Shown: positions 20,243 through 30,039, counted from the first letter of the stretch. The stretch is 64,000 bases of DNA from Streptomyces sannanensis (GCF_039536205.1 NZ_BAAAYL010000001.1:4898001-4962000); one strand, 5' to 3'. The notes: generated by a model not told the origin, from the letters alone. Program-made: numbers and translations.

Positions 20243-23200
20243 TGACGGTCGTCCCCAGCCGGGGTACCAGGTTGTCGGACCTCTGTGCGATGCTCGGCGA
20301 CGTGGAAAACAGGTCTGTGAGCCCGGTGTTCGTGGGCCGCGTGGGCGAACTGGCCGCGCTCGGTGACGCGCTCACCAGGGCCGGCACGGGAGAGCCGCAG
20401 TCGCTGCTCGTCGGCGGCGAGGCGGGCGTCGGCAAGACCCGCCTGGTCGAGGAGTTCCTCGACCAGGCCCGCCGCAAGGACGCCGTCGTCGCGCTCGGCG
20501 GCTGTGTCGAGATCGGCGCGGACGGACTGCCGTTCGCGCCGTTCTCGACCGCGCTGCGGGCGCTGCGCCGGCAGCTGCCCGACGAGCTGGCCGCGGCCGC
20601 CGAGGGCCAGGAGGACGAGCTGGCCAGGCTGCTGCCCGAGCTGGGCGAGGCCAGCCGGGCCGCCTATCACGAGGACGGCACCGCCCGGCTCTTCGAGCTG
20701 ACCGTCCGCCTCCTGGAGCGGGTCGCCGCGGACCGTACGGTCGTCCTGGCCCTGGAGGACCTGCACTGGGCCGACGCCTCCACCCGCCACCTCCTCGCCT
20801 ACCTCTTCCGCACCCTGCGTCGCGGTCGGCTCGTCGTCGTCGCCACCTACCGCGCGGACGACATCCACCGCCGCCATCCGCTGCGGCCGCTGCTCGCCGA
20901 GCTGGACCGGCTGCGCACACTCCAGCGCATCGAGCTGGCCCGCTTCAGCCGGGCCGAGGTGCACCGCCAGCTCACCGGGATCCTCGCCGCCGAGCCCGAG
21001 CCGTCCCTGGTGGACGAGATCTTCACCCGCTCCGACGGCAACGCCTTCTTCGTCGAGGAGCTGGCCTGCTGTATCGACGGAGGCGGCGTCACGGTCCTGA
21101 GCGACTCCCTGCGCGACCTGCTGCTCGTACGGGCCGAGGCGCTGCCCGAGGACGCCCAGCGGATCGTCAGGATCGTCGCCGAGGGCGGCTCCACCGTCGA
21201 GTACCCGCTGCTCGCCGCCGTCGCGAGGCTCGCCGAGGACGACCTGATCGAGGCGTTGCGCACCGCCGTCGGTGCCAACATCCTCACCGCCACCCCGGAC
21301 GGCGACGGCTACCGCTTCCGCCACTCCCTGGTGCGCGAGGCCGTCAGTGACGATCTGCTGCCCGGCGAACGCTCCCGCATCAACCGCCGCTACGCCGAGG
21401 CCCTGGAGGCCGACCCCTCGCTCGTACGGGCCGACGAACGGGCCGTACGGCTCGCCGGCTACTGGTATTCCACGCACGACGCCGCCAGGGCGCTGCCCGC
21501 CGTGCTCCGCGCCTCCGTGGAGGCCAGACGCCGGCACGCCTACTCCGAGCAGCTGCGCCTGCTGGAGCGGGCGCTGGAGCTGTGGGACGCCGTGCCCGCC
21601 GAAGTGCGGGCCTCCCTGCGGCCCGTGGACAACGCCGGGGCGTACCCCCCGTGCGGCTGCGATCCCGAGACCACCCCGCTGCGCCATCTCGACCTGCTCG
21701 CGGAGGCGTCGGTCGCGGCGCGGCTCAGCGGCGAGCGGGAGCGCGCTCTGAAGATCACCAAGAAGGCTCTGCGGCTCATCGACGACGGCGACGACGATCC
21801 TCTCCGTGCCGCCTGGTTCTGGACCGAGCGGGCCAAGCTCGTCCAGAGCCTCGCGCGCGGCGACGGCTGGACCGAGATCGCCAACGCCCAGGAGCTGGTG
21901 CGCGGGCTGCCGCCGTCCGCCGTCCACGCCACCGTGCTGGCCACCGCGGCCGGCTGGGGCATGCTGCACGACCCCGGGGCGGATTCGCTCGCCGCCGCCG
22001 AGCGGGCGGTGGAGTACGCCCGGCTGGTCGAGGCAGAGGAGATCGAGCTCAACGCCCGGCTCACCCTGGGCACCCTGATGATCGACGCCGGCGATGCCGA
22101 CGCCGGGGTCGCCACCATGCGGCGGGTCCTGGAGCGGTCACTGGCCCTCGGACTGGTCGGCGAAGCCGGGCGCGCTCATACGAATCTGGGCTCCAGCCTG
22201 GAGGCCGTCGGCCGCTCCCGGGAGGCGGTGGAGATCACTCGGGAGGGGGTCGAACTGGCTCAGAAATACGGCCTGCTGGACCATGAGGCCTGGTCGCGGA
22301 GCAACATGGCCGAGTCCCTGTTCTCACTGGGCGAGTGGGACGAGGCCGCCAGGTCCGCGGAACGCGTCCTCAGGGTCGCCCAGAGTGCCAAACCACGCGG
22401 CTCCGCCTCCCTGCGCCAGGCCGAACTGGCCCTGGTCCGTGGCGAACCGGACACGGCCGCCGCACGCCTGGCCGAAGCTCAAGAGCACTACGGCGCCCAT
22501 GACCCGATGCCGCAGCACGCCCTGCCGCTGGCCCGGGTGGCCGTGACCATCGCGGCCGACCGGGGCCTGCTCCCCGCCGCCCGGGCCGAACTGCGACGCG
22601 GGATACGGGCCGGCTTCCCGCCCGGCACCCAGCGCTACGGCTGGCCGCTGCTCCTCGAAGCCGCCGTCGCCGAGGCCGGCACCCGAGGCCTGCCCATGGC
22701 GGAGGAAGGCCGCGAGGCCGCCCTGCAGGACATCCGCACGGCCGCGAAACGGCTGGCGACCCATGCGCCTGTGTGGACCGCCCACGAACGGTGGGTACGG
22801 GCCGAGCTCCTCCGCGCCGAGGGCCGGGACACCCCCGACGACTGGGCCGAGGCCGCCACCGCCTTCGAGCCGCTGGATCGCCCCTACGACCTGGCCCGCG
22901 TCCGCCTCCGCCACGCCGACGCGCTGCTCGCCGCGGGCGCCGACCGTGCCAGGGCCGGTGAGCTGCTCCGCGAGGCGCACGCGACGGCCGTCCGTCTTGG
23001 GGCGCACCCGCTGCGCGAGGAGCTGGCGCTGCTGGCCCAGCGCGCCCGGCTCTCTCTCACCGGCCCGGCCCCCGCCCTCGACCCCGGCCCGCCGGCCGAC
23101 CCGGCGGAGGCGCTCGGCCTGACCAGCCGGGAGCGGGACGTACTGCGTCTGGTCGCCGCGGGGCACAGCAACCGGCGGATAGCCGAGGAGCTGTTCATCT

Positions 23201-23334
23201 CGCCCAAGACGGCGAGCGTGCACGTCTCCAACATCCTCGCCAAGCTGGGCGTCCCGTCCCGCGGAGAGGCGGCCGCGCTGGCGCACAGGCTGCGCCTGTT
23301 CAGCGAGGAGTCAGTCGTGCCGCTCGGCCGGTAG
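20242..23334 (+). CDS. Large LuxR-family ATPase regulator (LAL type)
   Basis: Up to 1030 residues. Walker A GGEAGVGKTRL lies near residue 55-65 and Walker B VVLALEDLHWAD near 167-178. A long tetratricopeptide-like middle and a C-terminal LuxR helix-turn-helix (LTSRERDVLRLVAAGHSNRR, about 958-1020) follow. This is the MalT/LAL architecture: an ATP-dependent sensor-activator that binds an unknown small ligand. ATG 20242 overlaps the preceding stop but has no clear ribosome site; ATG 20290 (MLGDVENRS) or GTG 20302 (VENRS) are alternative starts. It has no obvious linked target operon. Confidence 0.88.
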   Translation: MTVVPSRGTRLSDLCAMLGDVENRSVSPVFVGRVGELAALGDALTRAGTGEPQSLLVGGEAGVGKTRLVEEFLDQARRKDAVVALGGCVEIGADGLPFAPFSTALRALRRQLPDELAAAAEGQEDELARLLPELGEASRAAYHEDGTARLFELTVRLLERVAADRTVVLALEDLHWADASTRHLLAYLFRTLRRGRLVVVATYRADDIHRRHPLRPLLAELDRLRTLQRIELARFSRAEVHRQLTGILAAEPEPSLVDEIFTRSDGNAFFVEELACCIDGGGVTVLSDSLRDLLLVRAEALPEDAQRIVRIVAEGGSTVEYPLLAAVARLAEDDLIEALRTAVGANILTATPDGDGYRFRHSLVREAVSDDLLPGERSRINRRYAEALEADPSLVRADERAVRLAGYWYSTHDAARALPAVLRASVEARRRHAYSEQLRLLERALELWDAVPAEVRASLRPVDNAGAYPPCGCDPETTPLRHLDLLAEASVAARLSGERERALKITKKALRLIDDGDDDPLRAAWFWTERAKLVQSLARGDGWTEIANAQELVRGLPPSAVHATVLATAAGWGMLHDPGADSLAAAERAVEYARLVEAEEIELNARLTLGTLMIDAGDADAGVATMRRVLERSLALGLVGEAGRAHTNLGSSLEAVGRSREAVEITREGVELAQKYGLLDHEAWSRSNMAESLFSLGEWDEAARSAERVLRVAQSAKPRGSASLRQAELALVRGEPDTAAARLAEAQEHYGAHDPMPQHALPLARVAVTIAADRGLLPAARAELRRGIRAGFPPGTQRYGWPLLLEAAVAEAGTRGLPMAEEGREAALQDIRTAAKRLATHAPVWTAHERWVRAELLRAEGRDTPDDWAEAATAFEPLDRPYDLARVRLRHADALLAAGADRARAGELLREAHATAVRLGAHPLREELALLAQRARLSLTGPAPALDPGPPADPAEALGLTSRERDVLRLVAAGHSNRRIAEELFISPKTASVHVSNILAKLGVPSRGEAAALAHRLRLFSEESVVPLGR

Positions 23335-23337
23335 ACG

Positions 23338-23520
23338 GATCACCACCGTGCCCGGGGCCAGGTCTACGGGCCCCGGTCCGGGTCGTCGGTGCCGAGGTCG
23401 ACGCGGGTGAGTTCAAGACGTCTGCGCTCGTCCTCGGTGTGTCTGCGGCCCGGCAGTTCGTGGATGAGGTTGAACAGGATGCCCCCTGCGCTTCGGTGGC
23501 TTGCCCCGGCGTAGGCACGT
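23338..23520 (-). pseudogene. Unidentified minus-strand gene remnant
   Basis: Reading the minus strand gives GILFNLIHELPGRRHTEDER followed by RRLELTRVDLGTDDPDRGP and a stop. One frame over, the sequence continues VDLAPGTVVIRLPAERHD into the end of the LuxR gene. This looks like the C-terminal end of a real protein with one frameshift, but I cannot name it. No intact gene fits between 23335 and 23549. Confidence 0.3.
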
Positions 23521-23549
23521 TCCGGCACCGAGCAGGCGTACCGCTCGCG

Positions 23550-24707
23550 CTACTTCACCTGCAGCAGCAGGATCCGGTCGTCGCCCGGCTTCGGCGTGCC
23601 GCGGGTGTCCGTGTTGCTTGTCATCAGCCACATCCGGTCGCCGCCCGCCGCCAGCACCGTGCGCAGCCGGCCGTACTCGCCCTTCAGGAACGCCTGCGGT
23701 TCGGCCGCGAGCCCGGCGCCGCGCAGCGGGATGCGCCACAGCCGCTCGCCCCGGAGGCCGGCCATCCAGATGGAGCCCCGGACGTAGGCGATCCCGCTCG
23801 GCGAGGCCTCGGCGACGGGCCACACCGCGACCGGGTCCACGTACTCGGGCCGGCCGCCCTTGCCTTCCACCTCGGGCCAGCCGTAGTTCTTGCCGGGCTG
23901 GATCAGATTGAGCTCGTCCCACTCGTGCTGGCCGAACTCCGAGGCCCACAGCCGCTTGTCCGCGTCCCAGGAGAGACCCTGCACATTACGGTGCCCGTAC
24001 GAGTAGACGACCGAGTCGGGATACGGATTGCCGTGCAGCGGCCTGCCGTCCGGGGTCATCCGCAGGATCTTGCCGCCCAGTGACTTCTTGTCCTGAGCGA
24101 GGCCAGGGTTGCCGGTCTCGCCGGTGCCGGCGTAGAGCATCCCGTCCGGGCCGAAGGCGATCCGTCCACCGTTGTGGATGACGCCCTTCGGGATGCCCCG
24201 CAGGATCGTGTCGGGCGCGCCCAGCTGCTGCCCGGCGGGCTTGCGCTCGTCGTACAGCACGCGCGCGATGCGATTGTCGGACTCGGTGGTGAAGTATGCG
24301 TACACCAGATGGTCCGAGGCATAGGTGGGCGGTACGGCCAGGCCCAGCAGTCCGCCCTCGCCACCGGGCGCGACCCCGGGCACGGAGCCCAGCAGGGTCT
24401 TCCTGCCGGTCTCCGTGTCGATCCGGGTGATGGTGCCCTGGTCGCGTGAGGAGACCAGCAGATCACCGTCGGGCAGGGCGGCGAGCCCCCAGGGCGAGGC
24501 GAGGTCCTTGGTGAGCGTGGAGAGCACCTTCACGGACCCCTTGGCGGGCGCCCCGCTCGGCGAAGCGGTGCTCGCGGGGCCGGAGGCGGCCGGGTTGGGC
24601 CGGGAACTCCCGCTGCCCTGGGGCCCCTTGCTCTCCCCGGAGCATCCGGCCAGGAGGAGAAGCGCGGCGGCAGCGGCCAACAGTGCCTTCACAGGCTGAT
24701 GTTGCAC
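23550..24707 (-). CDS. PQQ-dependent glucose/sorbosone dehydrogenase-like lipoprotein
   Basis: 385 residues with a lipoprotein signal (KALLAAAAALLLLAGC). After a Ser/Pro/Gly-rich linker comes a six-bladed beta propeller of the soluble glucose dehydrogenase family: LASPWGLAALPDGDLLV, GEGGLLGLAVPP, HNGGRIAFGPDGMLY, GHRNVQGLSWD and the E/N-rich EFGQHEWDELNLIQPGKNYGWP. This would oxidise sugars at the cell surface with PQQ and Ca2+. I see no PQQ synthesis genes here. GTG 24707 was chosen with AAGGGA upstream; longer starts break the signal peptide. Confidence 0.88.
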   Translation of the reverse strand: MQHQPVKALLAAAAALLLLAGCSGESKGPQGSGSSRPNPAASGPASTASPSGAPAKGSVKVLSTLTKDLASPWGLAALPDGDLLVSSRDQGTITRIDTETGRKTLLGSVPGVAPGGEGGLLGLAVPPTYASDHLVYAYFTTESDNRIARVLYDERKPAGQQLGAPDTILRGIPKGVIHNGGRIAFGPDGMLYAGTGETGNPGLAQDKKSLGGKILRMTPDGRPLHGNPYPDSVVYSYGHRNVQGLSWDADKRLWASEFGQHEWDELNLIQPGKNYGWPEVEGKGGRPEYVDPVAVWPVAEASPSGIAYVRGSIWMAGLRGERLWRIPLRGAGLAAEPQAFLKGEYGRLRTVLAAGGDRMWLMTSNTDTRGTPKPGDDRILLLQVK

Positions 24708-24804
24708 GATCGGATCCCTTCGACGACCGGGGTCGCACGACGGGTCCACTCTTACACTCCGCGGCGCCCGGTGCGACCGTCCTTGGTCCGGAGGGCGGCG
24801 CGTC

Positions 24805-25800
24805 TCAGTCCCATGATCCCCTCGCCGGCGGCAGCGCGGCGATCTCCACCAGGTCCTCCGTTGTCAGCTTCAGCCCCGCCGCGCCTGCGTTCTCCACCGC
24901 CCACCGCTCCCGTTTCGCGCCCGGGATCGGCACCACGTGCCGTCCCCGCCCCAGCACCCACGCCAGCGCGACCTGCGCCGGCGTGGCGCCGTGCCGCTCC
25001 GCCACCCGGCGCAGCCCTGCGACCACCGGCTGGTTGGCGGCCATCATCTCGGCGGTGAACCGCGGATGCCGCGCGCGTACGTCGTCCGGTTCGAAGCCCT
25101 GGCCGGGCGTCAGAGTCCCTGTCAGATAGCCGCCGCCCAGCGGCAGCGCGGCCAGGAAACCGACCCCGCGCGCCTCGCACCACGGCAGCAGCGCGTCCAG
25201 TGCCTCCGGCGACCACACGGACAGCTCCGCCTCGACCGCGTTCACCGGGAAGACCTGCTGCACCCGTTCGAGCTGCCGGATCGCTTCGGCGTAGCGGCGC
25301 GCCCCCGCGCGCCGCGAGGACCGCGGTCCCACCGCGCAGAATCCCAGCGCCCGCACCTTGCCCGCGGTCACGAGCTCGGCCATCGCGCCCCAGGTCTCCT
25401 CGACCGGCACCTCCGGATCCGGGCGGTGCAGCTGGTACAGGTCGATCACCTCGGTCTGCAGCCGCCGCAGCGAGGCGTCGCAGGCCCGGCGCACATAGCC
25501 GGGGCGGCCGTTGGCCACCACATGCTGATCCCCGCCCACCAGCAGCCCGCACTTGGTCGACACGAAGGCGTCGCTGCGGCGCTCCTTCAGTACCCGGCCG
25601 ACCAGCAGCTCATTGGTGAACGGTCCGTACATGTCGGCGGTGTCCAGCAGGTCCGAGCCGGCGTCGAGCGCGGCGTGCACGGTGCGCAGCGAGCGGTCGC
25701 CGCGCTGCTGTGAAGCGGTGTAGGCCCAGCTCATCGGCATGCAGCCGAGTCCGATCGCCCCCACCTCGAGGGTTGCCGCACCGATTGTCCTGCGCTCCAC
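24805..25800 (-). CDS. Aldo/keto reductase
   Basis: 331 residues, an NADPH-dependent AKR barrel. It shows GLGCMPMSW, DTADMYG (catalytic Asp and Tyr), a Lys in FVSTKCG, the YQLHRPDP motif with the catalytic His, and IPGAKRERWAVENA in the cofactor loop. GTG 25800 has GAGGGG about 8 bases upstream. It diverges from the dehydrogenase gene at 25886, leaving 85 bases for both promoters. The substrate is not predictable. Confidence 0.9.
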   Translation of the reverse strand: MERRTIGAATLEVGAIGLGCMPMSWAYTASQQRGDRSLRTVHAALDAGSDLLDTADMYGPFTNELLVGRVLKERRSDAFVSTKCGLLVGGDQHVVANGRPGYVRRACDASLRRLQTEVIDLYQLHRPDPEVPVEETWGAMAELVTAGKVRALGFCAVGPRSSRRAGARRYAEAIRQLERVQQVFPVNAVEAELSVWSPEALDALLPWCEARGVGFLAALPLGGGYLTGTLTPGQGFEPDDVRARHPRFTAEMMAANQPVVAGLRRVAERHGATPAQVALAWVLGRGRHVVPIPGAKRERWAVENAGAAGLKLTTEDLVEIAALPPARGSWD

Positions 25801-25885
25801 CTGCCCGTACCCCTCCCGTTGCCACCCCAAAACTAACCTCATCCGTCCGATCGGCCTCGCATCGGCGTCGCATAGCCTCCTGAAC

Positions 25886-26824
25886 ATGACTGCAGATGTG
25901 TGGCTGCCGATTCCGGCGGACGAGATCGAGGGGCTCCCCGAGGGGCTGAACTACCGCCTCTGGGACGGCGGCCCCGACTATCCGGCCGACCCGGCCGACT
26001 GCGCCTTCTATGTGGTCCCGTACATGAAGGGCACGGAGATCGCGCTCCGCCCGCTGGCCGCGATGACGCGCGTACGGGTCGTGCAGACACTCACCGCGGG
26101 CATCGACCATGTGGAGCCGGGCCTCGGACTGCTGCGCCCGGGCGTCGAGCTGTGCAACGCCCGTGGCGTCCACGAGGCCAGCACCGCCGAGCTCGCGCTC
26201 GCCCTCGTCCTCGCCTCGTTGCGCGGCATCCCCGACTTCGTGCGCGGCCAGGACGCGGGGGAGTGGCGGGCCGGGTTCCGACCGGCGCTCGCCGACAAGT
26301 CCGTGCTCATCGTCGGGTACGGATCGATCGGTGCCGCGATCGAGGACCGGCTCGCGCCCTTCGAGTGCGCGCGGGTGGCACGCGTCGCGCGCTCCGCCCG
26401 TACATCGGAGCGCGGTGAAGTGCACGCACTCGCCGATCTTCCGGCGCTGCTTCCCGAGGCCGATGTCGTGGTGATCTCCACCCCGCTCACCCCGGCCACC
26501 ACCGGCCTGGTGGACGCGGAGTTCCTGGCACGGATGAAGGACGGCGCGCTGCTGGTCAACATCGCCCGCGGCGCGGTGGTCGACACCAAGGCGCTTCTCG
26601 CCGAACTGGACGGCGGCCGGCTCACCGCGGCCCTCGACGTCACCGACCCCGAGCCACTGCCTCCGGGCCACCCGCTCTGGCGGGCCCCGGGTGTGCTGAT
26701 CACCCCGCATGTGGGCGGTCCCACCTCGGCGTTCATGCCGCGCGCGAAGCGTCTGCTGGCCGGTCAGCTGACCCGCTTCGCGGCGGGTGAGCCCCTGGGG
26801 AACGTCGTGCTGACGACCGGCTGA
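25886..26824 (+). CDS. D-isomer specific 2-hydroxyacid dehydrogenase
   Basis: 312 residues. The NAD-binding motif VGYGSIGAAIE lies near residue 140, and the catalytic Arg (VNIARGAVVD), Glu (DVTDPEPLP) and His (ITPHVGG) are all in place. The enzyme reduces 2-keto acids to D-2-hydroxy acids or the reverse. ATG 25886 follows CATAGCCTCCTGAAC, with no strong ribosome site, so the message may have a very short leader. Confidence 0.9.
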   Translation: MTADVWLPIPADEIEGLPEGLNYRLWDGGPDYPADPADCAFYVVPYMKGTEIALRPLAAMTRVRVVQTLTAGIDHVEPGLGLLRPGVELCNARGVHEASTAELALALVLASLRGIPDFVRGQDAGEWRAGFRPALADKSVLIVGYGSIGAAIEDRLAPFECARVARVARSARTSERGEVHALADLPALLPEADVVVISTPLTPATTGLVDAEFLARMKDGALLVNIARGAVVDTKALLAELDGGRLTAALDVTDPEPLPPGHPLWRAPGVLITPHVGGPTSAFMPRAKRLLAGQLTRFAAGEPLGNVVLTTG

Positions 26825-27021
26825 CGACCGGACGGCGACCGGCGGTGCCGGCACGTGGGGACGCGTGCTGTTGTTACGCAGAGTAGATGAAGTATGTCCC
26901 TGAGTGACGAGACTGGTGTATCGTCCCGATCTGGGGGCTGCGCCGCGCGATCGGGTCGGCGCGGCGAGCGATCGGACTGCCGAATCGGATTGCGAGGGGG
27001 GCGACGGGCGATGCGTGGCCA

Positions 27022-29889
27022 ATGGGCGAACCGCCGAACGAGCAGACAGGCGCTGCCGGTGCGGTCCGGGGCGGCCCGGTGAGCGCCCCCGGAGCCGTCG
27101 TCCCGCGGCGGTCGGCTCCCGGCGGAACCGGTTTGCTTCCCCAGCTGACGCTCGCCCTGATGTGCGCGGGCTATGCCACGGGTGCGGCGTTCGGCTGGGG
27201 GACGCGTCAACTGGCGCTCTTCATGGGCGACTTCGGCCTCAGTTTCGCGGCCGCGGCCGCCGCCGGCTCCTGCTTCCTCCACGCCCGCAGATGCGAGGGC
27301 GGCTTCCGGCCCGCCTGGCTGCTGTTCGGGATCTCCTCCACGATGGCGGCCGCGGGCAATGCCGTCTGGGGCTGGTACGAAGTGGTGCTGGGCCGCCAGG
27401 TGCCCAGCCTCTCCGTGGCGGACTTCTTCTTCCTCTGCTTCGCCCCGCCCGCGATCGTCGGGCTGCTGGTGCTGGCCAAGCGCCCGGTCACCCGGGCCCG
27501 CTGGGTGTGCCTCGCACTGGACTCCTGGCTGATCGGCGGCTCGCTGCTGACCCTCTCCTGGAGTCTGGCGCTCGCGCACACCGCGCATGCCGACGGCGAG
27601 AGCGTGGCCGGCACCGCGCTCGCCCTCGCCTATCCGCTGCTGGACATCGTGCTGGTCAGCATGGTGCTGGCGCTGCACTTCCGGCGCTCCTCCGGCAACC
27701 GCTCGGCGATCAACACCGCCATCGCCGCGCTCGCCCTGACGGTCCTGTGCGACGCGCTGTTCACCTCGCCGCTGCTGCGCGAGAACTACCGCTCGGGCCA
27801 GATGCTCGACGCCGGCTGGTTTGCGGGATCCCTGCTGCTCGCGTACGCCCCGTGGGGGGTTCGCCGCACGGCGTACACCGAGCACGACGAGTCCGGCTCC
27901 GACACCGACCGCCCCGTCGCCGGATCACTGGCCGCGCTCACGCCGTATCTCGCGGCGGCCGTCTGCACCCTCGGCATCCTCTACAACGTCATCGAGGACC
28001 GCAGCGTCGACAGAGTGGTGCTCTTCACCGGCTGCACGGTCGTGCTCGCCCTGGTCGTACGCCAAGGGATCATGCTCCTCGACAACATGAAGCTCACCCA
28101 TGAACTCGCCCAGCAGGAGAACCACTTCCGCTCCCTGGTGCAGGGCTCCAGCGACGTCATCATGATCGCCGCCCCCAGCGGGGTACTGCGGTACGTCAGC
28201 CCCGCCGCCACCGGGGTGTACGGACGGGATGCCGACGAACTCGTCGGGTCCGAGCTCGCGTCCCTCATTCACCCCGGGGACCTGGGGCGCGTGTTCCACG
28301 AGGTACGCCGGTTTCTGGCCACCCCACCCGCCGAGGAGCCCACCACCCGGATCGAGTGCCGTTTCAAGTCCGGCAGCGGTGAGTGGCTGAACGTCGAGTC
28401 GACCATAAACCGCCACCAGGGCGGGCTGATCTTCAACAGTCGGGACGTGACCGAACGGGTCCGTCTCCAGGCCCAGCTCCAGCACAGCGCCGAGCACGAT
28501 CCGCTGACCGACCTGCCCAACCGCGCCCTGTTCACCGCGCGCGTCCGGCGGGCCCTCGGCGGGCGGCGCGCCTCCGACCCCGGCACCGCCGTGCTCTTCA
28601 TCGACCTCGACGGCTTCAAGGCGGTGAACGACACCATCGGCCACCAGGCGGGCGACGAGCTGCTGATCCAGGCGGCCCACCGGCTCGCCGAGTCCGTACG
28701 GTCCGGGGACACCGCGGCCCGGCTGGGCGGCGACGAGTTCGCGGCCCTCATCCTCGGCGACGGCAGCCGCGACCGGGCGGCCCGTGAGCGTCAGGTGACC
28801 GAGATCGCCGACAGGCTGCGGCAGACCCTCTCCCAGCCGTACCGGATCGGCGAGCACGAGAATGTACGGGTCGCCGCCTCCATCGGTGTCGCCTTCGCCG
28901 AGGAGGGCATCAGCCCCACCGACCTGATGCGCAACGCCGACCTCGCGATGTACCGGGCCAAGTCCGCCGGCAAGAACCGGGTCGAGGTGTACGTCCCGCA
29001 GTGCGCCGAGGTGGTCCGCAGGCCAGGGACCGCCCGGCTGCGCACCGTCCTGCACGACGGCGATCTCACTCTGCTGCACCAGCCGGTCGTGCACCTTGCC
29101 AGTGGCCGGATCTCGGCGGTCGCCGCCCAGGCCCGCTGGAGGTCCGCGCAGGGCATCCTCCTCACCCCCGTCGAATTCCAGCGGTTCGCGGACACGGGCC
29201 CGGACGCGGATCACGGCGACCGCGCGGCCGAGCTGGGCCGCCGACTGCTGGAACAGGCGGTCGAGAAGGCCGCCGAGCGCGCCAGGGCAGGGCACCAGGT
29301 GCCGGTGGCGATCCGGATGCCGGCCCGCAGGCTGCTGGACCGGGCGCTGCCGCTCGGCTCCGTGGAGGCGCTGCTGTCCCGGCACGGCCTGCCCTCCGGA
29401 GCCCTGGTCATCGAGCTGGCCGACAGTGACCCCCGGATCTCCTTCGACGACCTCGAGCGCCGGCTGACCGCACTGCGAAAGCTCGGTGTACGGATCTCGC
29501 TGGACGGCTTCGGCAGCGGTTACGCCGCCATCAACGCGCTGCGCCGGCTGCCCGTGGACGTCCTCCGGCTGGACCGGACCCTGGTCGAGGGGGTGGTGGA
29601 ATCGGCCAGGCTGCACAAGATCACCAGCGGGCTGCTGAGGATCGCCGGCGACCTCGGCCTGGAATCGGTGGCGGACGGCGTGGACGAGCCGGAACAGGTG
29701 ACCGCGCTGCGTTCCATGGGCTGTACGCACGGCCAGGGCATGGCATTCTCCGAGCCGTTGGACGAGTACCGGCTGCGCCGCTCGCTGATCCACGGGGAGT
29801 TCCCCGTTCCCGGCGGGGTCGCCCTGCCGGTGCTTTCCGGCCGTCCCCCGGTCCGCTCAAATAATGAGACTCCCGTCCCACCAACTTGA
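27022..29889 (+). CDS. Membrane PAS-GGDEF protein with degenerate EAL domain
   Basis: 955 residues. About eight or nine transmembrane helices (to about residue 345) precede a PAS domain (HFRSLVQGSSDVIMI, about 366-490), a GGDEF domain (HDPLTDLPNR near 492; LGGDEF near 570) and an EAL-like domain (about 684-935). The GGDEF site is intact with an RSGD inhibitory site five residues before it, so the protein should make c-di-GMP with product inhibition. In the EAL part the key residues are changed: AQA for EAL, LDGFGSGYAA for DDFGTGYSS, VLRLDRT for the Lys motif, and ADGVD for AEGVE. By position it resembles SCO5511. The start is uncertain; GTG 27079 is an alternative. Confidence 0.88.
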   Translation: MGEPPNEQTGAAGAVRGGPVSAPGAVVPRRSAPGGTGLLPQLTLALMCAGYATGAAFGWGTRQLALFMGDFGLSFAAAAAAGSCFLHARRCEGGFRPAWLLFGISSTMAAAGNAVWGWYEVVLGRQVPSLSVADFFFLCFAPPAIVGLLVLAKRPVTRARWVCLALDSWLIGGSLLTLSWSLALAHTAHADGESVAGTALALAYPLLDIVLVSMVLALHFRRSSGNRSAINTAIAALALTVLCDALFTSPLLRENYRSGQMLDAGWFAGSLLLAYAPWGVRRTAYTEHDESGSDTDRPVAGSLAALTPYLAAAVCTLGILYNVIEDRSVDRVVLFTGCTVVLALVVRQGIMLLDNMKLTHELAQQENHFRSLVQGSSDVIMIAAPSGVLRYVSPAATGVYGRDADELVGSELASLIHPGDLGRVFHEVRRFLATPPAEEPTTRIECRFKSGSGEWLNVESTINRHQGGLIFNSRDVTERVRLQAQLQHSAEHDPLTDLPNRALFTARVRRALGGRRASDPGTAVLFIDLDGFKAVNDTIGHQAGDELLIQAAHRLAESVRSGDTAARLGGDEFAALILGDGSRDRAARERQVTEIADRLRQTLSQPYRIGEHENVRVAASIGVAFAEEGISPTDLMRNADLAMYRAKSAGKNRVEVYVPQCAEVVRRPGTARLRTVLHDGDLTLLHQPVVHLASGRISAVAAQARWRSAQGILLTPVEFQRFADTGPDADHGDRAAELGRRLLEQAVEKAAERARAGHQVPVAIRMPARRLLDRALPLGSVEALLSRHGLPSGALVIELADSDPRISFDDLERRLTALRKLGVRISLDGFGSGYAAINALRRLPVDVLRLDRTLVEGVVESARLHKITSGLLRIAGDLGLESVADGVDEPEQVTALRSMGCTHGQGMAFSEPLDEYRLRRSLIHGEFPVPGGVALPVLSGRPPVRSNNETPVPPT

Positions 29890-29922
29890 CACGGCACTGG
29901 CGGCGGGGGGAGGGTCAGTGCC

Positions 29923-29964
29923 ATGCGCACTCGAATTCTCGTACTTGGAAAGCGCGTCGGCTGA
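29923..29964 (+). CDS. Leader peptide of the ilvB attenuator
   Basis: A 13-codon reading frame, MRTRILVLGKRVG, preceded by GGGGGGAGGG. It carries Ile-Leu-Val-Leu in a row, so ribosome speed here would report all three branched-chain amino acids. It lies 41 bases before a hairpin with a T-run and 144 bases before ilvB. This is the arrangement of a ribosome-mediated attenuator. Confidence 0.82.
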   Translation: MRTRILVLGKRVG

Positions 29965-30005
29965 GCAGGGCCCCTCACCCACCCTGCGGACCACACCGGC
30001 GCGCT

Positions 30006-30039
30006 CCCCTCGCTTGCCTCATGGCACGAGGGGTTTTTT
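30006..30039 (+). terminator. Attenuator terminator before ilvB
   Basis: CCCCTCG (30006-30012) pairs with CGAGGGG (30027-30033), with an inner TGCC/GGCA stem in the loop, followed by six T (30034-30039). A T-run is rare in this window and marks a genuine factor-independent terminator. It should form when branched-chain aminoacyl-tRNAs are plentiful. Confidence 0.85.
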
